A stretch of DNA of 64,000 nucleotides. Source: JAUWCL01 sp964599375. Its GTDB lineage: Bacteria; Krumholzibacteriota; Krumholzibacteriia; Krumholzibacteriales; Krumholzibacteriaceae. Below are positions 16,736-25,590 of this stretch, in pieces; the first letter of the stretch is position 1, and every line of letters starts with the position of its first letter. A program made the translations under genes and the position numbers. The notes below the pieces were generated by a model. The model was not told the origin of the DNA and did not search any database. It worked only from the letters and a program-made list of their open reading frames with translations. The stretch covers positions 67,832 to 131,831 of the forward strand of contig CAZREW010000008.1 in the NCBI GenBank assembly GCA_964599375.1. Reading direction: 5' to 3'.

Positions 16736-19114
16736 ACGGCTACAGAGACTGCAAGAGACCAGGAGCTGATAAGGGAAATACCGGCGGAACTGGCCGTCAT
16801 CCCGATCAATGACGGCGTAGTCTTTCCATATATGCTTGTGCCGCTGGTACTTACGGATGAGAGCCTTATCAGCCTCATCGACGAGGCTCTCGGACAGGCA
16901 AAGATCGTCGGCGTATTCACCCAGAAAGACCCGTCGGAAGCGGTGCCGGGACCTGAGGGACTGTACCGTACTGGGTGTGCGATGCTGATCCAGAAGATGG
17001 CAAGGTTCCCGGACGGTCATATCAGGATCATTGGCCAGGGCCTCGCGCGGATCGACGCCACCGAGTTCATCGGAGACCCGCCGATGATGAGGGCGGCGGT
17101 CTCTCTTCTAGAGGAAAGGGAGGACGACAGGCGGAAGGCCCGCGCGATGATGATGAACGTCGTCAATGCCTTTTCGAAGCTCGTGGACGCTTCGGAGAGC
17201 TATCCGGACGAGCTCAAGGGTGTGATCACTAATGTCAGGGAGCCCGGCAGGCTGGCCGACCTCGTCGCTGCGAACATGAATACGGGTATCGAGGAAAAAC
17301 AGGCGGCTCTGGAGATACTCGATCCATTCAAGCGACTCGATCACGTGTACGGTCTCCTGAACGGCGAGCTCGAGATAGCGCGTATGGGGGAAAAGATCAG
17401 GCAGGACGTCCGTCACGAGATGGACAGGGAACAGAGGGAGTACTATCTGCGGCAACAGATCCGGGCGATACAGAAGGAGCTGGGGGAGGAAGATACGTCT
17501 GTAGAGCTCGATGACCTCAAGTCGAAGATAGATTCAAAGGATCTGCCGGGGACAGCCCGCGAAGCGGTGGAAAGGGAATGGGGCCGGTTGTCGAGGATGT
17601 CTCCCGGTTCGGCGGAATATACCGTGGCAAGGACATACGTCGACTGGATACTCGAGCTCCCATGGATGGAGCGGACAGATGATTCACTTGATATGAGGAA
17701 GGCCCGGCGGATACTGGACAGGGACCATTACGATCTTGAACATGTAAAGGAACGGATCCTCGAGTACCTGTCGGTGAGAAAGCTCAAGAACGACTCAAAA
17801 GGGCCGATTCTATGCCTCTCAGGCCCTCCGGGCGTGGGAAAGACCTCGCTCGGTATGAGCATAGCAGCGGCGCTGGGAAGGAGATTCGTGAGGATCTCTC
17901 TCGGAGGCATCCGCGATGAAGCCGAGATCAGGGGCCACCGAAGGACATACATAGGCGCCCTGCCCGGAAGGATCATCCAGGGTATTAGGAACGCGGGAAG
18001 CAGCAATCCTGTCTTCATGCTCGACGAGATCGACAAGCTCGGAAAGGATTTCAGGGGCGATCCGTCAGCGGCTCTCCTGGAGGTCCTTGATCCACAGCAG
18101 AACGATTCGTTCGAGGACAATTACGTTAACCTGCCTTTCGATCTGTCGGCCGTCATGTTCATAACCACCGCGAATATCACGGATACGGTACCGACGGCGC
18201 TTCTCGACAGGATGGAAGTGATAGAGCTACCGGGATACATCACCGCCGAAAAGATAAAGATAGCAAGGAAATATCTTTATCCAAGGCAGCTAGAAGAGAA
18301 CGGTGTTTCTCCGGCAAAGCTGACCGTGACCGATGACGCGCTCAGGACCGTGGTCGAGCGATACACGAGGGAAGCAGGCGTCCGTAATCTCGAGAGGAAG
18401 CTATCCGCGCTGGTCAGAAGAGCCGCGAGGAAGATGGCGGACGGAAGCCGGGGGCCATGGAAGATCACACATAAAAACCTGGAAGGATGGCTCGGAGCCG
18501 CCGAATACCCGGAGCAGCAGATGCTTCCCGTTCCGGAGAGGGGAGTGGCCACGGGCATGGCGAAGACTGCCGCGGGCGGTGTCATCCTCTTCGTGGAGGC
18601 CCTCGGGATGAGGGGTGGAGGATCGGTGAAGCTGACCGGACAGCTCGGGGATGTGATGAAGGAATCCGCCCAGGCGGCGATGAGTTACATAAGGGCCAGC
18701 CTCGCGGACAAGATGGAGGACGAGAAATTCTTTGAAAACTCCGATTTTCACCTGCATATTCCGTCCGGGGCCGTTCCCAAGGACGGTCCGAGCGCCGGGA
18801 TCGCAATAGCCGTATCCCTCGCATCTCTCGCTACAGGCCGGAAGATCAGGAACGACGTCGCGATGACCGGCGAGATCACGCTTACAGGCAAGGTGCTCCC
18901 CGTGGGAGCGATAAGGGACAAGGTGATCGCGGCTCACAGGGCGGGCATAAGGGAGGTGATCCTTCCATCTTCGAACAGGAAGGATCTCGACGAGATACCG
19001 GACGGCATAAGGAAGGAAATGAGATTCGACCTGATCGATACGGTCGACAAAGGGATTTCGATAGCGCTCGCCGAAGACGCACGAAAGGCCGGTAGGATCA
19101 ATGCGAAGAGATAG
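16736..19114 (+). CDS. lon: ATP-dependent Lon protease, apparent ACG start
   Basis: Cytoplasmic AAA+ serine protease. LAN substrate domain from the N-terminus, Walker A GPPGVGKT (about 363-370), Walker B VFMLDEIDK, and the protease domain with catalytic Ser in DGPSAGI (about 686) and Lys in IRDKVIAAHRAG (about 729). The first ATG (16832) falls inside the conserved VVFPYMLVPL strand and would delete it; homology begins further upstream at LAVIPINDGVVFP. Between the hsp20 stop at 16724 and that region there is no in-frame ATG, GTG or TTG. ACG at 16736, five bases after AGGGGG, gives a normal Lon length of 792 residues and is my choice. The frame is shared with hsp20. Confidence 0.93.
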   Translation, partial: TATETARDQELIREIPAELAVIPINDGVVFPYMLVPLVLTDESLISLIDEALGQAKIVGVFTQKDPSEAVPGPEGLYRTGCAMLIQKMARFPDGHIRIIGQGLARIDATEFIGDPPMMRAAVSLLEEREDDRRKARAMMMNVVNAFSKLVDASESYPDELKGVITNVREPGRLADLVAANMNTGIEEKQAALEILDPFKRLDHVYGLLNGELEIARMGEKIRQDVRHEMDREQREYYLRQQIRAIQKELGEEDTSVELDDLKSKIDSKDLPGTAREAVEREWGRLSRMSPGSAEYTVARTYVDWILELPWMERTDDSLDMRKARRILDRDHYDLEHVKERILEYLSVRKLKNDSKGPILCLSGPPGVGKTSLGMSIAAALGRRFVRISLGGIRDEAEIRGHRRTYIGALPGRIIQGIRNAGSSNPVFMLDEIDKLGKDFRGDPSAALLEVLDPQQNDSFEDNYVNLPFDLSAVMFITTANITDTVPTALLDRMEVIELPGYITAEKIKIARKYLYPRQLEENGVSPAKLTVTDDALRTVVERYTREAGVRNLERKLSALVRRAARKMADGSRGPWKITHKNLEGWLGAAEYPEQQMLPVPERGVATGMAKTAAGGVILFVEALGMRGGGSVKLTGQLGDVMKESAQAAMSYIRASLADKMEDEKFFENSDFHLHIPSGAVPKDGPSAGIAIAVSLASLATGRKIRNDVAMTGEITLTGKVLPVGAIRDKVIAAHRAGIREVILPSSNRKDLDEIPDGIRKEMRFDLIDTVDKGISIALAEDARKAGRINAKR

Positions 19115-20192
19115 CGGCGAAAGACAGATCATGCCCAAGATGGTCTCGTATTTCCTGAAGCATACAGGCAAGGAGGAGCCTTTCGCCCTTCCGGGAGGGA
19201 TCACCGGATCCACCCGGATGCTTTTCATAGATTCCGGTGACGTGACCGACCTTCTCTTCGCGGCTCCGGTGGCGAACTGGTTCCACGAAAAGTTCCCACA
19301 GATCAGGACGACGCTGCTGGTCGACTCGGAAGACTCCGATATGGCGAGGAGCATCTTCAGGGTCCATTCAATCCTGACTTACAGCCGCAAGCAGCTCAGG
19401 TTCTTTACCGCGGACTACTACGCCCTGATCCGCAAGCTCAGGCAGCAGAAGATCGACACGGTCATCCTGCTCAGCAAGGGGATCTCGATGGAGAGGCACA
19501 CGCTGGCGTTCGCTTCCGGCGCCCCTATGAGGATCGGATTCCACCACCAGCTGGCCTTTCCCTTCATCAACCTCGAGGTGAGGATATCATCGAGGGGGTA
19601 CGAAGGAGACAGGATGATCAGGCTCGTGGAATCGCTCGGTCTCCCGACCGGGGGAGTCCGGCGGGATATAATCCTTCCTCAGGCCGAAGTGAACCACGCA
19701 AGGCAGCTGATTCATTTCAGAAAGCCGGAGAAGGGCGTCATCACGGTCGGCATCGATCCGGGAAGGAGCAAGAGCAGGCACAGGGTGATACCCGAGATCA
19801 TAGCCTACCTGGCCAACAATCTCGCTGGACGCAGAAGGGTCAAGTTCCTCGTACTGACCGCCCCCTGGGACGATAAGCTCGTCCAGAAGATCTCGGGAGA
19901 GCTCAAAGGCGAGGTGATCGATCTGGTGCCGACAAACGCCGGCGAGGCCCTTGCCCTTCTGTCGCAGTGCGACGTTTTCCTGGCGGGAAATACCAACCTC
20001 TTTCATTTCGCTTCCGCTCTGAAGGTCCCGACGGTGGGGCTGTTCACGAAATACGACGGAAAGACCTGGATCCCGGAAAAGATGCCGAATGTCAGGATCT
20101 TCAAGGGGACCAAGGGAGAGAAACTCTCGCTCAAAAGCTTCTTCGGCAAAGTGGAAGAGGTTCTCGCGACAGGCGAGGAGATGACCGTCTAG
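19101..20192 (+). CDS. Glycosyltransferase family 9 protein
   Basis: 363 residues, GT-B fold of the heptosyltransferase family. N-domain RMLFIDSGDVTDLLFAAPVANW corresponds to the usual G-D strand, and the C-domain has VGIDPGRSKSRHRV, then CDVFLAGNTNLFHFASAL and PTVGLFTKYD, the donor-binding segment of GT9 enzymes. It lacks the Cys cluster seen near the C-terminus of the other GT9 proteins of this operon. Overlaps the end of lon by 14 bases and is followed by msbA, so a role in LPS core assembly is the best inference. Confidence 0.8.
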   Translation: MRRDSGERQIMPKMVSYFLKHTGKEEPFALPGGITGSTRMLFIDSGDVTDLLFAAPVANWFHEKFPQIRTTLLVDSEDSDMARSIFRVHSILTYSRKQLRFFTADYYALIRKLRQQKIDTVILLSKGISMERHTLAFASGAPMRIGFHHQLAFPFINLEVRISSRGYEGDRMIRLVESLGLPTGGVRRDIILPQAEVNHARQLIHFRKPEKGVITVGIDPGRSKSRHRVIPEIIAYLANNLAGRRRVKFLVLTAPWDDKLVQKISGELKGEVIDLVPTNAGEALALLSQCDVFLAGNTNLFHFASALKVPTVGLFTKYDGKTWIPEKMPNVRIFKGTKGEKLSLKSFFGKVEEVLATGEEMTV

Positions 20193-20212
20193 AAAGGAAG
20201 CGGGCCCAGGCG

Positions 20213-22069
20213 ATGAACGGCCAGAATCCATTACGAATATATATCAGACTGCTCGGATATCTCCGCCCCTGGTGGAAGAAGGTCGTGATCCTCTTTATCT
20301 GCACGACGATATTCGCCGCGCTGAGCGGTGTATCTCTCACGCTCATACCTCCGTTCCTCAATATCGTATTTTCTTCTGAGCCGTCTCAGGTAGAAACGAG
20401 AGATGAGGCAGGACAGGGTTCGCCCCTGATCCCCGACGGGCTCGAGTCGCGGATGGACGGCATTCGCGTCCGCGCCTCGAGGATAATATACGAGGGGACG
20501 GCCACTGAACGGCTCGCCAGGTTCTGCGCGATCTTTCTCGTCCTGATGATAGTCAAGAACGTTTTCGGGTATTTCGGGACGTACCTGACCGTGTACCTCG
20601 AGCAGTCGATACTCAAGTCGGTCAGGGACGAACTGTACGGAAAGATCCAGATGCTTCCCATGGCGTTCTTCGACCAGCAGAAGACCGGACACCTGATCTC
20701 GAGGATCACGAACGATGTGACGAACCTGCGCGGCGCGGTCGTCGGGGGGCTTGCGAGCATAGTACGGAACGGCCTGATGACGATAATCGCCATCGCGATC
20801 ATCTTCTACACCTCGTGGCAGCTCACTCTTCTGACGATCGTGCTCGTTCCGCTGAACATCTTTCTGATAGCCGTCATAAGCAGAAAGCTCAGGAAAGGGA
20901 GCATGAGGGCGCAGGAACGTATGGCGGACATGACGTCCGTTCTGCAGGAGACGATATCAGGAGTCAGGGTCGTAAAGGCATTCGGGATGGAACGGTTCGA
21001 ACAGATGAAGTTCGGCGATTTCAACCGCAGGTATCTCGGTGAATACATAAAGATGAGGAAATTCGCAGAGCTTGCTTCCCCTTCAAGCGAGACGCTGGGT
21101 ATAATGGCGAGCGTCGTCATCCTCTGGTACGGCGGCAGGCTGGTCCTCTCTCAGCAGCTCGATCCGGCTAACCTCATGATGTTCATCGGGGCGATGCTAT
21201 GGGTCGTCAACCCGATAAAGGACCTGAGCAAGCTCAATAATGTCGTGCAGGAAGGGATCGTCTGCGCTCAGAGGATATTCGACATACTCGACATAAAGAC
21301 GGAAGAGGAGACGTCGGGCGACGAGACTATCGACTCCGTCCGTGAGGGGATCGTCTATGAAGACGTGAGATTCAGTTACGACGGCGTGACGCCTGTTCTC
21401 ACTGACGTCGACCTTGAGATCGGAAGCGGGGAGGTCGTGGCGCTTGTCGGTGCGAGCGGCGCGGGCAAATCTACTCTGGCCGACCTGCTCCCGCGGTTCT
21501 ACGAGCCCGATGCCGGCAGGATACTGATCGATGGAAGGGAGATCTCGAAGATAAGGATATCGTCGCTGAGAGCACTGATGGGAGTCGTCACTCAGGAGAC
21601 GATCCTCTTCAACGATACCGTGTTCAACAACATCGCCTATGGGATGTCAGACTGCCCGAGGGAGGAAGTAGTCACCGCGGCCCGGGCCGCCAACGCTCAC
21701 GAATTCATCGAAGCCATGCCCAGGGGGTACGACACAGTCATCGGCGACCGCGGGATCCAGCTCTCCGGCGGTCAGAGACAGCGGCTCGCGATCGCGCGAG
21801 CTCTCCTGAAGAACCCCAAGATACTGATACTCGACGAGGCCACCAGTTCTCTCGACGTAGAGAGCGAGGCTCTGGTCCAGGAGGCCATAGACAGGCTTGT
21901 GCGTGGAAGGACCACGCTCGTGATAGCTCACAGGCTGTCGACGATCAAGAACGCCGACCGGATTGTCGTCCTGGAGGACGGCAGGATCAAGCAGATCGGC
22001 ACACATGAGGAGTTGATCGGTGAGGAAGGGATCTACCGGAAACTCTACAGCCTGCAGATCAGGGCGTGA
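20213..22069 (+). CDS. msbA: ABC exporter, MsbA-type lipid flippase
   Basis: 618 residues, half-transporter. Membrane domain (about 1-340, six helices) starts YIRLLGYLRPWWKKVVILF; the nucleotide-binding domain has Walker A GASGAGKST (about 413-421), signature LSGGQRQRLAIARAL, Walker B ILILDEATSSLD and H-loop IAHRLST. Start ATG 20213 was chosen because the frame upstream is only an open extension running through the preceding gene. MsbA moves lipid A-core across the inner membrane; its place among heptosyltransferase genes supports that assignment over a drug exporter. Confidence 0.87.
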   Translation: MNGQNPLRIYIRLLGYLRPWWKKVVILFICTTIFAALSGVSLTLIPPFLNIVFSSEPSQVETRDEAGQGSPLIPDGLESRMDGIRVRASRIIYEGTATERLARFCAIFLVLMIVKNVFGYFGTYLTVYLEQSILKSVRDELYGKIQMLPMAFFDQQKTGHLISRITNDVTNLRGAVVGGLASIVRNGLMTIIAIAIIFYTSWQLTLLTIVLVPLNIFLIAVISRKLRKGSMRAQERMADMTSVLQETISGVRVVKAFGMERFEQMKFGDFNRRYLGEYIKMRKFAELASPSSETLGIMASVVILWYGGRLVLSQQLDPANLMMFIGAMLWVVNPIKDLSKLNNVVQEGIVCAQRIFDILDIKTEEETSGDETIDSVREGIVYEDVRFSYDGVTPVLTDVDLEIGSGEVVALVGASGAGKSTLADLLPRFYEPDAGRILIDGREISKIRISSLRALMGVVTQETILFNDTVFNNIAYGMSDCPREEVVTAARAANAHEFIEAMPRGYDTVIGDRGIQLSGGQRQRLAIARALLKNPKILILDEATSSLDVESEALVQEAIDRLVRGRTTLVIAHRLSTIKNADRIVVLEDGRIKQIGTHEELIGEEGIYRKLYSLQIRA

Positions 22070-23072
22070 CCACCTCCTAGTCCTCGCTCCGAACTGGATC
22101 GGCGACGTAGTCATGGCGACGCCCTTCCTGTCTCTGTTGAGGAAAGAGAATCCAGGCGATTTCATAACTGTGATGTGCCGGGACTACGTATCGGATCTTC
22201 TCCGCAGAAGCGCTTTCATCGATGACATTATCACCTACAGGAGGGAAGGCGGAGTCAGCAGAGCGATCCTCGCCCTGCGGGCCGGCAGTCCGGATGGCGG
22301 GTGGGACGCGGCCTTTCTGCTCCCGATGTCCTTTTCGTCCGCTTTGATAGCTTTCCTTGGAGGAACGGCGCGGAGGATTGGGTACAGAAGCGGGGGAAGG
22401 GGCTGGCTGCTGACCGATCCGGTCAAGCCATCACGTCACAGGACGATCCATCTCTCCGAGGAATACGCCGCGCTTGCGCGCGTGTACAGCGGCAGCGGGG
22501 ATGATGTCGTACCCGAGCCGTGCGTAATACCCAGGTACGACTGGAAGGAGCAGCTGGCGGGGTTCGGCCTCAGAGGTGGATACGCGGTCCTCGCGGCAGG
22601 CGCGGCATACGGGCCGGCCAAGGTATGGCCCTCGGGGAGGTTCATCGATCTGGCTGCGAGGCTCAGGGAAGAAAAGGGACTCAGGATCGTCACGGTCGGC
22701 TCCGCTGGAGAGAGAGAATATCTGGACACGATCACAGAAGCGGGTGATGACGCGGTCAACCTAGCCGGAAGATCCGACGTCGGAGAACTGATGTCGATCC
22801 TCAGGGGCGCGGACCTTGTGGTCGGCAACGACAGCGGACCTGTCCATATCTCCGCGGCGATGGGCGTTCCGACCGTTTCTATCTTCGGGTCCACGAGTCC
22901 GGTGTGGACCTCCCCACGTGGACCGCGTTCCAGGATAGTCACATCAGGCGCTGATTGCGCGCCCTGTTTCAGAAAGGAATGTCCCCAAGGAGATGCCCGC
23001 TGTCTGCGGGATATCACTGTCGATGAAGTATTCCAGGCAGCCATTGAGACGATGAGGGAGATCAAGTTGTGA
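22020..23072 (+). CDS. Lipopolysaccharide heptosyltransferase II-type (GT9)
   Basis: 350 residues. WaaF-like: LLVLAPNWIGDVVMATPFL at the N-terminus, GAAYGPAKVWPSGRFIDLAARL after the linker, VVGNDSGPVHISAAMGVPTVSIFGSTSP, and the C-terminal Cys pattern CAPCFRKECP...CLRDITVDEV typical of heptosyltransferases. Adds heptose from ADP-heptose to the inner core. GTG 22020 overlaps msbA by 50 bases but has GAGGAG seven bases upstream, and no other in-frame start exists before the homologous region. Next gene overlaps by GTGA. Confidence 0.88.
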   Translation: MRKGSTGNSTACRSGRDHLLVLAPNWIGDVVMATPFLSLLRKENPGDFITVMCRDYVSDLLRRSAFIDDIITYRREGGVSRAILALRAGSPDGGWDAAFLLPMSFSSALIAFLGGTARRIGYRSGGRGWLLTDPVKPSRHRTIHLSEEYAALARVYSGSGDDVVPEPCVIPRYDWKEQLAGFGLRGGYAVLAAGAAYGPAKVWPSGRFIDLAARLREEKGLRIVTVGSAGEREYLDTITEAGDDAVNLAGRSDVGELMSILRGADLVVGNDSGPVHISAAMGVPTVSIFGSTSPVWTSPRGPRSRIVTSGADCAPCFRKECPQGDARCLRDITVDEVFQAAIETMREIKL

Positions 23073-24109
23073 ACGACGTTTCAGCATACGACTACAGATC
23101 CGTGAGGGAGAGTGTTCTTTCATGGAAGGGAAAGAAGGTCCTCGTAGTGGGCGACCTGATCCTCGACGAGTACCTTTACGGTACTACAGACCGGGTCTCC
23201 AGGGAGGCCCCGGTGGTCATCGTCAGATACGACGGCAGCTCATGGGGCCAGGGAGGCGCTGCAAACGCGGCGGCCAACATCGCCTCTATGGGGGGGGCGG
23301 GCGTGGTTGCCGGAGTGACCGGGCGCGATGAAGCCGCAGCAAGGCTCACCGGGATCCTGCGCTCTTACGGGGTGGACACCTCCGGTATGATCGCGGCGGC
23401 TGGACGTATGACTACGTCGAAGACGAGGGTGCTAGCCGGGGATTTCCACGCGCAACGGCAGCAGATCGTCAGGGTAGACAGGGAAAGCCGCGCCCCTCTC
23501 GACTCCCGGGTCGAAAAGAGGCTGCTGCGCAAGGTGGAGAAGAAGCTGGCCGGTTGCGGCGCCGTCATACTGAGCGATTACGGACAGGGTGTCTTCTCCG
23601 GCTCGATCGCACGGACGGTCATCGAGATGGCCTCTGCGTCCGGCCTGCCGGTAATAGCCGATTCCCGGTACGGGCTGGCGGATTTCAGGGGGGTGACGAC
23701 CGCCACGCCGAATGAAGTGGAAGCTGCCGAAGCCGCCGGGTTCGATCCAGGTACCGAGGAGACACTGGAGAAGACCGGGAGGAAACTGATCAGGATGCTG
23801 CGTTGCGATTCGCTTCTGATCACGAGGGGCCGGCTCGGAATGGCCCTTTTCCGTCCCCGAAAGAAGACTGTCAGGATCGGTGTCGTGGGGAGCCCCGAGG
23901 CCACCGATGTCACCGGCGCGGGTGATACGGTAGTTTCGGCTGTAGCCCTGACGCTCGCGGCTGGCAGAGGTATGCGCGAGGCGATGCTCGCAGCGAATGT
24001 GGCCGCGTCGATAGTCGTGATGAAAAGGGGCACGGCGGTGACCAGCCCCGAAGAGATCCTTTCAAGGGTCGAGACCATCATAGAGGGGAAAGGGGGGGGC
24101 GACAGTTGA
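23069..24109 (+). CDS. hldE1 (rfaE1): D-glycero-beta-D-manno-heptose-7-phosphate kinase
   Basis: 346 residues, ribokinase (PfkB) fold. Features: VLVVGDLILDEYLYG, the WGQGGAANAAANIASMGG substrate loop, DYGQG strand, TPNEVEAAEAAG, and the DVTGAGDTVVSAVALTLA anion-hole/catalytic motif (about 270). Phosphorylates heptose-7-phosphate at C1 in the ADP-heptose pathway. Corresponds to the N-terminal half of E. coli HldE; the second half is the separate gene at 25110. GTG start overlaps the upstream stop. Confidence 0.93.
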   Translation: MNDVSAYDYRSVRESVLSWKGKKVLVVGDLILDEYLYGTTDRVSREAPVVIVRYDGSSWGQGGAANAAANIASMGGAGVVAGVTGRDEAAARLTGILRSYGVDTSGMIAAAGRMTTSKTRVLAGDFHAQRQQIVRVDRESRAPLDSRVEKRLLRKVEKKLAGCGAVILSDYGQGVFSGSIARTVIEMASASGLPVIADSRYGLADFRGVTTATPNEVEAAEAAGFDPGTEETLEKTGRKLIRMLRCDSLLITRGRLGMALFRPRKKTVRIGVVGSPEATDVTGAGDTVVSAVALTLAAGRGMREAMLAANVAASIVVMKRGTAVTSPEEILSRVETIIEGKGGGDS

Positions 24110-25113
24110 GGATAGGAGCTGTCCTGCCTCATACATACCTGTTCGGCGGTGTGAGACGTTATATCGAGCTGTCAAACGCGTTCAGTACCCGCGGGCACGA
24201 ATTCATCATCTATACGCCGGACGGCGTTTCTCCCGCCTGGACCGGCATGAACGTGAAGTGCATGAGGCTTGCAGAGGCCGGAGACAGGGACCATGACGTC
24301 GTCATGACCGGTTCTCCGGAGTATCTCGAGATCCTCAAGGGGTTTCCTGCGAGACTCAGGGTGTTCTACCTCCAGATCGAGAAGGTCGACCGTGAGAGAG
24401 AGATAGCCCGGACAGAGGGTGTCGCGCTCATGGCGAACTCGAAGGGCATGATGGAGAGAATGCGGAAAAAGTACGGCGTCAGGACGCTGGACGGAAGGGG
24501 AGGCATAAATCCGGCTCTTTTCCATCCGCCGGCAGAGGTCAGGGCCACTGACAGCGGGCCGTTAAGGGTGATGTGCTACGGCAGGACCTCGAGGCCGAGA
24601 AAAGGGACGAGGTTCGTAATAAAGGCCGCCGAGTCGCTGTATCGCAAGGGATATGATATCGAGCTCGTGCTATTCGACAGCATGACTCCCGGTTCGACCG
24701 ACCCGCGCGTGGGATTCGACCCAGGCCTGCCGTTCCGTTTCTATATCGATCTTCCGCAGGACAGGATGGCCGCGATGTATGCTTCCGCCGACGTCTTTGT
24801 ATCGGCCGAACACAGGGCCGGCTGGAGCAATACGTGCGCGGAGGCGGCCGCCTGCGCGCTGCCCCTGGTATGCACTGAAAGCGGCACGTCCGACTTCGCG
24901 GTCGACGGACTCAGCGCGATCGTCATCAAGGCGCGGAGCCCTGCCGCCATCGGACGGGCGCTCGAAAGACTTTACCGGGACAGGGAGATGGCCCTGAGAA
25001 TGGGCGCCGAGGGTGCGCGCAGGATACTCGATTTTACCTGGGAAAAGGTCTGTGATAGGATGTCAGGACAGTTTGCCGCCGTACTGGGCGGAGAGGAGAG
25101 GACGCCTGGATGA
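24106..25113 (+). CDS. Glycosyltransferase family 4 protein
   Basis: 335 residues. GT-B fold: N-terminal GAVLPHTYLFGGVRRYIELS with the typical Gly-Gly loop, hinge MANSKGMMERM, donor domain with VMCYGRTSRPRKGTRFVIKA, ASADVFVSAEHRAGWSNTCAEAAACALPLVCTESG (the E-x7-E type segment). TTG start with a G-rich ribosome site. It lies between the two halves of the heptose kinase/adenylyltransferase pair and overlaps both neighbours, so it belongs to core synthesis. Sugar specificity unknown. Confidence 0.85.
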   Translation: MRIGAVLPHTYLFGGVRRYIELSNAFSTRGHEFIIYTPDGVSPAWTGMNVKCMRLAEAGDRDHDVVMTGSPEYLEILKGFPARLRVFYLQIEKVDREREIARTEGVALMANSKGMMERMRKKYGVRTLDGRGGINPALFHPPAEVRATDSGPLRVMCYGRTSRPRKGTRFVIKAAESLYRKGYDIELVLFDSMTPGSTDPRVGFDPGLPFRFYIDLPQDRMAAMYASADVFVSAEHRAGWSNTCAEAAACALPLVCTESGTSDFAVDGLSAIVIKARSPAAIGRALERLYRDREMALRMGAEGARRILDFTWEKVCDRMSGQFAAVLGGEERTPG

Positions 25114-25589
25114 AGGACAGGATATTCAATGACGCGGACCGGCTTTCGGCAGCCATCGACGAGCAGCGCCGGGGAGGTGGGACGGTCGTCCTGGCTAACG
25201 GATGCTTCGATGTAATCCATGTCGGACATGTAAGATATCTGGAGGAAGCAGCGGCGCATGGAGACCTTCTGGTCGTGGCCGTGAACGACGACGATTCCAC
25301 CAGGCGCCTCAAGGGCGAAGGCAGGCCGGTGATGCCCGCCGCCGAGAGGGCCGAGATCATCTCGGCGATGCGGTTTGTGGATTTCGTGCTGATATTCGGG
25401 GACGATACGGTCGATGGCGTGATGAGAGCGCTCCGACCTGATTTTCACGCCAAAGGGACCGATTACACTGTCGAGACGGTACCCGAGATCGAGACTGCAA
25501 GGGAGATAGGCTGTGTCACGGTGATCACCGGCGACGCGAAAGACAGGTCGAGCCGGGGGATCATCGCCCGGTTGAGGCGGGAGGGCTAG
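25110..25589 (+). CDS. hldE2 (rfaE2): D-glycero-beta-D-manno-heptose-1-phosphate adenylyltransferase
   Basis: 159 residues, cytidylyltransferase-like fold. NGCFDVIHVGHVRYLEEAA contains the HxGH nucleotide-binding motif; DSTRRLKGEGRPVMPAAERAEI and the KGTDYTVETVPE segment match the C-terminal domain of HldE. Makes ADP-heptose from heptose-1-phosphate. Final helix ends SRGIIARLRREG as in orthologues. Overlaps the preceding GT4 gene by four bases. Confidence 0.93.
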   Translation: MKDRIFNDADRLSAAIDEQRRGGGTVVLANGCFDVIHVGHVRYLEEAAAHGDLLVVAVNDDDSTRRLKGEGRPVMPAAERAEIISAMRFVDFVLIFGDDTVDGVMRALRPDFHAKGTDYTVETVPEIETAREIGCVTVITGDAKDRSSRGIIARLRREG

Positions 25590-25590
25590 A

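Noticed and set aside
18401..19354. 317-residue minus-strand open frame opposite lon
   Set aside because: Antisense shadow without domain features; Lon protease domain is intact on the plus strand.
19967..20212. N-terminal extension of MsbA
   Set aside because: It is an out-of-frame reading through the end of the GT9 gene; homology begins at ATG 20213.
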